Assembly (NCBI GenBank): GCA_046484845.1
Contig: JAWOIB010000147.1
Location: forward strand, 1-21,475
DNA length: 21,475 bases
DNA from: DSBX01 sp046484845
Lineage (GTDB): Bacteria > Hydrothermota > Tepidihabitantia > Tepidihabitantales > Tepidihabitantaceae
Direction of reading: 5' to 3'
This document shows, one piece after another, positions 1 through 8,024 of this stretch. Numbering within the stretch: the first letter of the stretch is position 1; each line of letters starts with the position of its first letter. The translations under genes were made by a program, and so were the position numbers. The notes beneath the pieces were generated by a model. That model saw nothing but the letters and a program-made list of their open reading frames with translations, searched no databases and was not told where the DNA came from.

Positions 1-2
1 CG

Positions 3-1256
3 CCGCTTTGGCAGGACTCGCGCAGCTTCATCGTGCGGCTCGACGAGGCACAGGCCCGGGCGGCGAGCGAGTCGGGCTGGCTGCTGGCCGCCCTGCCGCG
101 ACGCGGCTACCCCCCGGCCGCTGACCGCCCGGCAGGCAGCGAGGCCGAACCCGGGGACCGGTTCGACTGGCAGCCGGACACACTGGTCGGCCGCATCGTC
201 GAATCGCTCCGCCTCGACCCGCTCGTCGAGGACATGAGAGCGCTCGAGGCCTTCGGCACTCGCTACACCTACTCGCCGAAATGCGAGGAAGCCGCGCTCT
301 GGCTCTACGAGCGTCTCGTCGATCTCGGCTGGGAGACCGAGCTTGACACCTACTACATCAACAGCACGCGCGCGCTGAACGTCGAGGCGACCCTGCCCGG
401 CGAGGTCCGGCCGGACAGCATCGTCGTTGTCTGCGCCCACTTCGATTCCTACTCGCAGCAGGGCATGACCAGCGCGCCGGGCGCGGACGACAACGCCACC
501 GGCACCGCCATCCTGCTCGAACTGGCGCGGGTGCTGCGCGAATACCGCTTCCGCTGGACCGTGAAGCTGCTCGCCTTCTCCGGTGAGGAGCAGTGGATGA
601 AGGGTTCGTATCACTGGGTGGATTCGATCGCGGTGCCGCAGGACCTGGCCATCTACGGCGCGTTCAACGTCGATATGATCGGCTACACCGCCCGCGACTC
701 GAACTACCTCGTCGTCAACCGGGACGTGCCCTCCGCCCCGATGGCCGCGCTGGCCGAGTCGACCAATCGCTGGTACGACATCGGGCTTTCCCTGCTCAAC
801 TACCTCGACCCGGACTGCCCGGGCGACGCCCAGCCCTTCTGGGAAGCCGGCTACAAGGGCACCTTCGCGCTCGAGGACTCGGTCTGGGGCATCTGGCGCG
901 GGTCCAACCCGTACTACCACACCGAGAACGACACGGTCGGCACGCTCACGCTCGGGCAGGTGCTGAGGGTCGGCAGGCTGACCGCGGCCTGCCTGGCAAC
1001 CGTGGCTGTCCCGACCGGCCTGACCGGCATCGCCGGGCCGGACCCGGTCGGTCCCGGCCGCGCGGCCGGGACGGGCACCCTGCTGTTCTCGCGCGGGCTG
1101 GAGCTGTCCGGACGGTGGGATGTCTTCGGCGCAGATGGCCGGCGCGCCGCCCGGGGGAGCGCCGCGGAGTTCGGACCCCTGCTGGCGCCAGGCGTCTACT
1201 ACCTGTACGCGATCGGACAGGACCGTCCGGCCCGGAGAATCCTCAAGTTGCGCTGA
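3..1256 (+). CDS. Secreted M28-family zinc aminopeptidase, 5'-truncated by window edge
   Basis: Predicted zinc-dependent exopeptidase of the M28 family with a co-catalytic two-metal site. The metal and catalytic residues appear in family order: His in CAHFD (codon at 438), Asp in GADDN (486), a Glu pair in SGEEQ (585-590), Asp in NVDMIG (672) and His in YYHTEND (918). The frame is open back to base 3, and the first visible residues resemble the propeptide-like region preceding the peptidase domain in related secreted proteins, so the true start lies upstream. The last ~65 residues form a short beta-rich tail (WDVFGADGRRAARG, then APGVYYLYAIG, ending RRILKLR) like the tails of three other secreted proteins here. 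A GTG at 33 could start an ORF but has no Shine-Dalgarno and would cut into this pre-domain. Substrate unknown. Confidence is high for the fold and family. Confidence 0.88.
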   Translation, partial: PLWQDSRSFIVRLDEAQARAASESGWLLAALPRRGYPPAADRPAGSEAEPGDRFDWQPDTLVGRIVESLRLDPLVEDMRALEAFGTRYTYSPKCEEAALWLYERLVDLGWETELDTYYINSTRALNVEATLPGEVRPDSIVVVCAHFDSYSQQGMTSAPGADDNATGTAILLELARVLREYRFRWTVKLLAFSGEEQWMKGSYHWVDSIAVPQDLAIYGAFNVDMIGYTARDSNYLVVNRDVPSAPMAALAESTNRWYDIGLSLLNYLDPDCPGDAQPFWEAGYKGTFALEDSVWGIWRGSNPYYHTENDTVGTLTLGQVLRVGRLTAACLATVAVPTGLTGIAGPDPVGPGRAAGTGTLLFSRGLELSGRWDVFGADGRRAARGSAAEFGPLLAPGVYYLYAIGQDRPARRILKLR

Positions 1257-1260
1257 CCGC

Positions 1261-1398
1261 TCAGTTGAACTGCAGCCGGAGCATCAGCCCGGCCCAGGCC
1301 TGGTACCAGTCCCGGTCCTGCCTGAGCCAGCCTTCCGCGAAACCGAGCGGCAGCACGGCCAAGTCGCCTGTCAAACACGGACTTCCGGGTGTTCGCAT
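1261..1398 (-). pseudogene. Small ORF or remnant resembling the C-terminus of an outer-membrane beta-barrel protein
   Basis: A 45-codon frame starts at an ATG inside the 3' end of the serine hydrolase gene and ends with TGA at 1261-1263. Its last residues, WYQAWAGLMLRLQFN, alternate hydrophobic and polar positions and end in an aromatic residue plus Asn. That is how the final strand of many outer-membrane beta-barrels ends. No Shine-Dalgarno, signal peptide or upstream part is seen. It could be the leftover 3' end of a deleted barrel gene, or chance coding potential in a GC-rich spacer between convergent genes. Confidence is low. Confidence 0.3.
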
Positions 1399-2462
1399 TT
1401 CAGCAGCGGGCCGATAACCTTCGCCAGCATGAATCTGCAGGCCTTGGACCGGTAGGAGATGTCCCCGAAGCTGCCGATGACGTGCGCTTCGGTCCGCGGG
1501 TGGTAGAACATGAACGCCCCGGTCACCCCCACGCAGCCCCAGCAGTTGAACTTCGCGGGCAGCAGCAGGGGCACGGTCACGAACTTCCAGATCGCGTAGC
1601 CGTATCGGATAGTCGGGTACGACCGGTGGTCGTCCGACATCATCCGCTGCAGGGTCCCGGGCTTGACCAGCCTGCCGCCGACCAGCGCCTGCATGAACTT
1701 CAGGTAGTCCTCAAGCGGAGCGATCACCCCGCCGCCCGCGTAGTCGATGCCGTGTGCCCCCGGGGTCCGGGTCCAATCCCTCCCGTCTATGTAGAGACCG
1801 GCCACCGGGAGATCTGTCTTCACCGCCGGCTCCGAGTAGCCCATCATCCGGGCGCCGGTCATGCCCAACGGCTCGAAGATGCACCGGTGCAGCGTCTCGT
1901 GGAACGGCCGCCCGGTAATGCTCTCAACGACCAGGCCGAGCAGGTAGTAGTTGGTGTCGGTATAGTAATGACGTTGCCCGGGCTTCGCCCTGGGCTTCAG
2001 GTGTTCCCTGCCCCATATCACCGCCTCCCGAGGAGTGATCCTCATCGCGGGGTCCGCCGTCATCATCCTCAGCAAGGGCCAGAAGGAGTCGTACAGTCCC
2101 GACGACTGGTTGAGGAGGTGGCTGACCTTGACTTCGCCGGAGTAGTCTCTACCCCGGTGGACGTGCAGGCCATCCATCAGCTCGGCATCGAGGTACCGGG
2201 AAACCGGGGCGTCGAACGACAGCAGCCCTTCTTCATGCATGAGGGCGACAACCGTGGCGGTGAACAGCTTGCCCACGCTCGCCAGGTGCACCGGCTGGCG
2301 TATATCCGCGGCGACACCTTGGGTCTCCCCTTCCGCCAGACGCAGGTCGACGCCGAGCCGGTCCGACCGGACCAGCAGATATGCGTTCCTGACCTTCCTG
2401 TCCCTCCGGGCCTGCCGCCGGAACGACTCCTCGATTCTCGAATGCACCGTCGCTCTGTCCAC
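1371..2462 (-). CDS. Serine hydrolase of the beta-lactamase class C / penicillin-binding-protein family
   Basis: Predicted 363-residue acyl-serine hydrolase (DD-peptidase or esterase-like family). The nucleophile motif SxxK is SVGK at residues 62-65. The second motif is Y-T-D at 167-169, where classical enzymes have Y-x-N; YSD/YTD variants are known in this broad family. The usual third motif HxG near the C-terminus seems replaced by a CVGVTG segment after NCWG, so true beta-lactamase activity is doubtful. The start is set at a GTG preceded by AAAGGAGG with a 6-nt spacer; an ATG 22 codons upstream has no ribosome binding site and would add an Arg/Pro-rich extension. No signal peptide is evident, which suggests a cytoplasmic location. 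It has its own promoter about 120 nt upstream and appears monocistronic. Substrate cannot be told from sequence. Confidence 0.85.
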   Translation of the reverse strand: MDRATVHSRIEESFRRQARRDRKVRNAYLLVRSDRLGVDLRLAEGETQGVAADIRQPVHLASVGKLFTATVVALMHEEGLLSFDAPVSRYLDAELMDGLHVHRGRDYSGEVKVSHLLNQSSGLYDSFWPLLRMMTADPAMRITPREAVIWGREHLKPRAKPGQRHYYTDTNYYLLGLVVESITGRPFHETLHRCIFEPLGMTGARMMGYSEPAVKTDLPVAGLYIDGRDWTRTPGAHGIDYAGGGVIAPLEDYLKFMQALVGGRLVKPGTLQRMMSDDHRSYPTIRYGYAIWKFVTVPLLLPAKFNCWGCVGVTGAFMFYHPRTEAHVIGSFGDISYRSKACRFMLAKVIGPLLKCEHPEVRV

Positions 2463-2580
2463 AGGTTTCCTCCTTTCCCGGTCAGGGCACTCGACCCGCC
2501 GTCCGGGACTGCTCGGCTCGTCCCGCAACGCCCGGCACGTTCCCGCCCGGGCCCGGACCGGATTGTATTAAGTCTGCCTG

Positions 2581-2609
2581 AACTTAGTAGCGATAACCCA
2601 ACCTGTCAA
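2581..2609 (-). promoter_or_regulatory. Sigma70-type promoter of the serine hydrolase gene
   Basis: On the minus strand: TTGACA (2609-2604), 17-bp spacer, TAAGTT (2586-2581). A second possible -10, TACAAT, lies further down at 2568-2563 but lacks a -35 at proper distance. Either way the transcript has a roughly 90-115 nt leader ending in the strong Shine-Dalgarno before the GTG at 2462. Confidence 0.6.
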
Positions 2610-2672
2610 GTGAGAGGGACGGAACGACGGTCAGATGGGAACTGGGTGTGCCCGGGACGGGCATTGCCCGGG

Positions 2673-2990
2673 TCAGTCGGCGGGCTTGGTCTTTTTGTCT
2701 GCAGGCTTGTCCGCGGCAGGCTTGTCCGGGGCAGGCTTGGCTGCCCCGGGGTCGGCGGGCTTCCCCGCGTCTCGGCCGGCCTCCCCGCCGCCCGGGCCGG
2801 ATTTCCGCTTGTAATCGGTGATGTAGAACCCGGAGCCTTTGAATATCAGCCCGCTGCCGCCGGAGATGAGCTGCTCGACCGAGCCCCGGCGCCGGCATTT
2901 CGGGCAGTTCTTCACCGGCGGGTCAACGATGCGCTGGAACAGTTCGAAGCGATGCCCGCACTTGCGGCACTGGTACTCGTAGGTGGGCAT
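2673..2990 (-). CDS. FmdB-type zinc-ribbon protein with Lys/Pro/Ala-rich tail
   Basis: A 105-residue protein opening MPTYEYQCRKCGHRFE, the signature of the FmdB/CxxC_CxxC_SSSS putative regulatory family. Two CxxC knuckles (C8/C11 and C29/C32) should bind one zinc. The central GSGFYITDYK segment is also typical of the family. The last ~45 residues are low-complexity repeats built on KPA, PDKPA and ADKPA, so this part is probably disordered. It lies 54 bp downstream of groEL on the same strand, separated by a very stable hairpin, and has no Shine-Dalgarno. It is probably expressed at reduced level by read-through of the chaperonin transcript. The family's molecular role is unsettled; regulation or ribosome association have been suggested. 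Confidence 0.88.
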   Translation of the reverse strand: MPTYEYQCRKCGHRFELFQRIVDPPVKNCPKCRRRGSVEQLISGGSGLIFKGSGFYITDYKRKSGPGGGEAGRDAGKPADPGAAKPAPDKPAADKPADKKTKPAD

Positions 2991-3003
2991 CGGTGAGCTG
3001 GAA

Positions 3004-3033
3004 CCCGGGGGGCGGGCAAGCCCGCCCCCCGGG
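3004..3033. terminator. Perfect 14-bp inverted repeat between groEL and the fmdB-type gene
   Basis: Two exactly complementary 14-base GC-only arms (3004-3017 and 3020-3033) flank a 2-base AA centre. The RNA hairpin would be very stable. No T-run follows on either strand, so it is not a canonical intrinsic terminator. It may attenuate transcription into the zinc-ribbon gene or protect the groEL mRNA 3' end. Confidence 0.6.
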
Positions 3034-3044
3034 GCTGAAAGGGA

Positions 3045-4694
<1,650 letters not shown>

Positions 4695-4698
4695 CTTC

Positions 4699-4992
4699 CT
4701 ACTTCTCCTTTTCGATGATGGCAAGGACGTCGTCCTCGCGCATGATGAGGTACTCTTCGTCACCGACGCGGATTTCATTGCCGGAGTACTTGCCAAACAG
4801 GATGTAGTCGCCCTTCTTGACGTCAAGCGCGATGCGCTTGCCGGCTTCGTCCACCCGGCCCGGGCCGACCGCGATGACTTTGCCCTGCTGGGGCTTCTCT
4901 TTGGCGGTATCCGGAATGATGATGCCGCCCTTTCGGACCTCTTCCTCGATACGCTCGACGAGGATCCGGTCGTGCAGCGGTTTCACCTTCAT
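4699..4992 (-). CDS. groS: Co-chaperonin GroES (Hsp10)
   Basis: A 97-residue small chaperonin subunit that caps the GroEL ring. Family marks: KPLHDRILVERIE at the N-terminus, the mobile-loop segment KGGIIIPDTAKEKPQQGKV, and GDYILFGKYSGNEI followed by EYLIMREDDVLAII. The ATG is preceded by AAGGAGG at good spacing. It is the first protein gene of a groES-groEL(-fmdB) unit. The 209-bp region between it and tRNA-Val shows no CIRCE inverted repeat (the HrcA operator) and no convincing consensus promoter. Heat regulation by HrcA is therefore not supported here, and transcription may come partly from the tRNA promoter. Confidence 0.97.
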   Translation of the reverse strand: MKVKPLHDRILVERIEEEVRKGGIIIPDTAKEKPQQGKVIAVGPGRVDEAGKRIALDVKKGDYILFGKYSGNEIRVGDEEYLIMREDDVLAIIEKEK

Positions 4993-5201
4993 GACTCCTC
5001 CTTGGATTGAGTTCTGCTGGTTAAGGCGCCTGCCTTCCGGCCGCACCTGGCAGCTGGTCCTGGCAGTACGCGAAGCTTGCTGCTTACGGTTTGTTAGACA
5101 ACAGCCCCGGCAGGCGGGATTCGCCCGACGAAACGGCACCGAGCGCGCCCCGGGGCGGCGACTACCCCGCAACCTCCGGAATAGATGCCACTTGCCCCGA
5201 A

Positions 5202-5275
5202 TGGGCGATATCTGAATTGAACAGATGACCTCCTCCTTGTAAGGGAGGCGCTCTAGCCTACTGAGCTAATCGCCC
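5202..5275 (-). tRNA. tRNA-Val (anticodon TAC)
   Basis: A 74-nt cloverleaf: acceptor stem GGGCGAT/ATCGCCC, D-arm GCTC...GAGC, anticodon stem CCTCC/GGAGG around loop CTTACAA, T-arm ATCTG/CAGAT around TTCAATT. Anticodon TAC reads GUA. The discriminator is A and the 3' CCA is not encoded. It sits 209 bp upstream of groES on the same strand. Confidence 0.95.
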
Positions 5276-5289
5276 GGCTTCCGACCGTG

Positions 5290-5317
5290 ATTATAGGGCC
5301 AGCGGGCGCCCGGTCAA
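5290..5317 (-). promoter_or_regulatory. Promoter of tRNA-Val
   Basis: Minus strand: TTGACC (5317-5312), 16-bp spacer, perfect TATAAT (5295-5290), then 14 nt to the first tRNA base. Predicted transcript leader is about 7-8 nt. It lies back to back with the aldehyde dehydrogenase promoter, with -35 boxes 16 bp apart. Confidence 0.85.
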
Positions 5318-5333
5318 CGCTGGTCGTCGCCGG

Positions 5334-5362
5334 TTGACAGCCGGGGCCCGGGCTCCTATCCT
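5334..5362 (+). promoter_or_regulatory. Promoter of the aldehyde dehydrogenase/xylose operon, predicted leaderless
   Basis: TTGACA (5334-5339), 17-bp spacer, TATCCT (5357-5362), then only 8 nt before the ATG at 5371. Transcription should begin within 1-2 nt of the start codon. No Shine-Dalgarno is present. Confidence 0.75.
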
Positions 5363-5370
5363 TCGTCGGT

Positions 5371-6819
5371 ATGGATGACCCCACCGGCCTGCTCATCGCC
5401 GGTTCCTGGCAGGACCGGGACGCGCGCCTGCCGGTGCTGAATCCCTGGACCGGAGAAACCATCACCCGCGTCTCTCTCGCAGACGAGGAGGACGTCGCGG
5501 CCGCGGTCGCGGCCGCCGGCGAGGGCGCCCGGGAGATGGCCCGACTGCCCGCCCACGAGCGCGGCCGAGTTCTCCAGCGCGCCGCCGAACTGGTCCGGCT
5601 CAACGCCGAGGCCCTGGCCGACGGTATCATCGCCGAGTCGGGCAAGCCCCGCCGCTACGCCGCGGCCGAGGTCGGCCGTTCCGAGGAGACCCTCCGGTTT
5701 GCGGCCGAGGAAGCCCGCCGCATCCACGGCGAGACGGTGCCGATGGATGCCGCCCGCGGTTCGGAGCGCCGCCGGGGCTACTTCTTCCGCCGGCCGCTCG
5801 GGGTCATCGCCGCCATCAGCCCGTTCAACTTTCCCCTGAACCTGGTCTGCCACAAGCTCGCCCCGGCACTCGCGGCCGGCAACGCGGTCGTGCTGAAACC
5901 GGCCAGCGCCACCCCGCTGACCGCCCTGCGCCTCGGCCGGCTCCTGCTCGAGGCCGGCCTGCCCCCGGCCGCGCTCAACATCGTGGTCGGGCCGGGCGGC
6001 TCGGTCGGCCGGACGCTGGTCCGCGACTCCCGGGTCCGGATGGTGACCTTCACCGGCTCGGCCGAGGTCGGCGAGTCGATCAAGGCCGAGTCCGGGCTGA
6101 AACACGTCGCGCTCGAGCTCGGCTCGAACTCCGGGGCCATCGTGGACGAAACCGCCAACATCGAGACCGCGCTCGCGCGCTGCTTGGTCGGCGGGTTCGC
6201 TTACTCCGGCCAAGTCTGCATCCACACCCAACGGCTCTACCTGCACGAACGGATCGCGGCGGAGTTCACCGCCCGGCTCGTGGCCGGCGCGGAGCGCCTG
6301 CGCCACGGCGACCCGGCCTTGGCCGCGACCGAAATCGGGCCGATGATTGACCGGTCCGCGCTTGACCGGGCGCTGGCGCTGGTCGCGGAAGCCCGGCAGG
6401 CAGGAGCCCGTATCCTCTGCGGCGGGAACGCCGAAGGCCCGGTGATGCTCCCGACCTTGCTGGATTCGGTCAACCCGGAAATGCCGGTGGTGTGCGAGGA
6501 GGCTTTCGCCCCGGTCGTAACCATCGAGACGTTCAGCGGGTTCAACCAGGCGCTGGCGATGTTCAACCGCGGCTCATCGGCCGGCACCCGCGAGTACGGA
6601 CTCGCCTGCGGGGTATTCACCCGGGACGTCAACCGGGCGCTGGTCGCGGCCGAGACGGTCGCGGCCGGCAATGTCTATATCAACGATTCGGCCACATTTC
6701 GGGCCGACCATCAGCCCTATGGCGGCATCCGTGATTCTGGTACCGGGCGCGAAGGCCCCCGGTTCGCGGTCGAGGAGATGACCGACATCACGATGGTGTC
6801 TTTCAACCTGGACGGCTGA
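5371..6819 (+). CDS. NAD(P)-dependent aldehyde dehydrogenase
   Basis: A 482-residue member of the aldehyde dehydrogenase superfamily, oxidising an aldehyde to an acid or acyl product with NAD(P). Catalytic parts: Asn153 in SPFNFPLN, Lys176 in VLKPAS, the cofactor loop FTGSAEVG (227-234), general base Glu249 in LELGSNS, and nucleophile Cys283 in GQVCIHTQ. EEAFAPVV, in the C-terminal part, is also typical. Overall style resembles the lactaldehyde / non-phosphorylating glyceraldehyde-3-phosphate / sugar-semialdehyde branch, but substrate cannot be fixed. It is the first gene after a strong promoter and is followed at 38 nt by a XylA-like isomerase and then a xylulokinase. A role in sugar breakdown is inferred. 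The start is unambiguous because the conserved region begins a few residues in, although no ribosome binding site precedes it. Confidence 0.93.
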   Translation: MDDPTGLLIAGSWQDRDARLPVLNPWTGETITRVSLADEEDVAAAVAAAGEGAREMARLPAHERGRVLQRAAELVRLNAEALADGIIAESGKPRRYAAAEVGRSEETLRFAAEEARRIHGETVPMDAARGSERRRGYFFRRPLGVIAAISPFNFPLNLVCHKLAPALAAGNAVVLKPASATPLTALRLGRLLLEAGLPPAALNIVVGPGGSVGRTLVRDSRVRMVTFTGSAEVGESIKAESGLKHVALELGSNSGAIVDETANIETALARCLVGGFAYSGQVCIHTQRLYLHERIAAEFTARLVAGAERLRHGDPALAATEIGPMIDRSALDRALALVAEARQAGARILCGGNAEGPVMLPTLLDSVNPEMPVVCEEAFAPVVTIETFSGFNQALAMFNRGSSAGTREYGLACGVFTRDVNRALVAAETVAAGNVYINDSATFRADHQPYGGIRDSGTGREGPRFAVEEMTDITMVSFNLDG

Positions 6820-6857
6820 GGCCACATCCCGCCCATGACGCCAGACGAGGAGGCCCG

Positions 6858-8024
6858 GTGGCGCTGACCGACCTGCGCGGCCAGGCGGTTCGACGCGGAC
6901 CGGGCGAACTGCTGGAGCATCTCCTGTCGTTCGAACTTACCCCGAAGTTCTCGGCCGGCATATGGTATTTTTCGCCCCCGGCAAGCCGTTTTCACGCCCG
7001 ATACGGCCCGGAGTTAGACATCCGGCGCCGGCTCGACATCGCCGCCCGCCTCGCGGCCGACGGACTGGCCGGCATCGAGGCCCATTACCCCAACGAGATC
7101 AACGAGGACAACGCCGGGCTCTGGCGGGAATTCTGCGCCGGCACCGGCATCAGGCTGGTCACCATCGTGCCCCTGCTCTTCCACGACGCGCGGTTCGAGT
7201 GGGGCTCACTGTCCAGCCCGCTGCCCGCGGTGCGGCAGGAAGCAATCGAGCTGGTCAAGCGAGCGTTGCGGCTGAACCTCGAGTTCAACACCGAGTTCGC
7301 GGTGGTCTGGCCCGGCATCGATGGCTACGAGAACCCGTTCGGCATCGACTTCACGGCCATGCGCGACCGGTTTGCGGAAGGCCTGGCCGAAGCGCTCGAC
7401 GAAATCCCCGGGGTGCGCATCGCCTTCGAGCCGAAGCCTTACGAACCGCGCGGGCGCATCCTCTTCGGAACCACCGCGGAAGGCGTCCTCCTCTGTCACC
7501 AGGTTGACGCCCTGCTCCGCCACCCGCGCAACACCGCCCTTCAGGAACAGGGCCACCGGCTCTGCGCCCTGAACCCGGAGGTCGGCCACGTCCTGATGGC
7601 ACACGAAGATCTGCCGTACGCCTGCAGCCTGGCCCTGGCCGAGGGACGGCTGGCGCACATGCACCTGAACAGCCAGCCCCTCGGCAACTACGACCAGGAC
7701 CTCAACGTCGGGGTCGTCGCCCCCGAGCAGTTCGAGGCCCTGCTCTACGTCCTGAAGATGCACGGCTACCAGGGCTGGTTCGGCATCGACATCAACCCGG
7801 AGCGGATGCCGGTCGAGGTCGCGCTGCGCGTCAACTTCGATGCGGTGCGCGCCACCTGCGACCGGGTCAACAGCCTCGATCACGAATCCGTCATCTACGC
7901 CGTCACGCACCCTGACGAGGCGCGGGGCTGGCTGGAAGCCTACCTCGTCCGCCAGCGGGCCAAGTACCCGGACCGCCTGACGCCGCTTGCCCCGCCGGGG
8001 CCTGAGCGAGGCAGCGAGGCGTGA
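6858..8024 (+). CDS. xylA: Xylose isomerase-like (XylA-family) TIM-barrel sugar isomerase
   Basis: A 388-residue TIM-barrel protein resembling the short actinobacterial-type xylose isomerases (two-metal aldose-ketose isomerases). Matching segments: FEPKPYEPRG (Glu191 metal ligand, catalytic Lys193), LNPEVGH (Glu241, His244), NYDQDL (Asp279, Asp281) and GIDINP (Asp311). Probable catalytic His76 lies in IEAHYP. Two departures stand out. The first-metal Asp of the family's I-D-L-N segment is His269 (M-H-L-N), and the Asp pair after the catalytic His is not kept (HYPNE instead of HDDD). Specificity for xylose is therefore uncertain; another aldose or ketose is possible. The start is GTG with GAGGAGG 4 nt upstream. 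Its last 4 bases overlap the kinase start (GTGA), indicating translational coupling. Confidence 0.85.
   Translation: MALTDLRGQAVRRGPGELLEHLLSFELTPKFSAGIWYFSPPASRFHARYGPELDIRRRLDIAARLAADGLAGIEAHYPNEINEDNAGLWREFCAGTGIRLVTIVPLLFHDARFEWGSLSSPLPAVRQEAIELVKRALRLNLEFNTEFAVVWPGIDGYENPFGIDFTAMRDRFAEGLAEALDEIPGVRIAFEPKPYEPRGRILFGTTAEGVLLCHQVDALLRHPRNTALQEQGHRLCALNPEVGHVLMAHEDLPYACSLALAEGRLAHMHLNSQPLGNYDQDLNVGVVAPEQFEALLYVLKMHGYQGWFGIDINPERMPVEVALRVNFDAVRATCDRVNSLDHESVIYAVTHPDEARGWLEAYLVRQRAKYPDRLTPLAPPGPERGSEA

Noticed and set aside
2569..2586. Inverted repeat TAAGT-N8-ACTTA overlapping the serine hydrolase -10 region as an operator
   Set aside because: Arms of only 5 bp in an AT-richer promoter are likely by chance; kept out of the feature list.
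5020..5100. groES promoter TTGTCT-N17-AAGCTT on the minus strand
   Set aside because: The -10 matches consensus poorly and is far weaker than the other promoters in the window.
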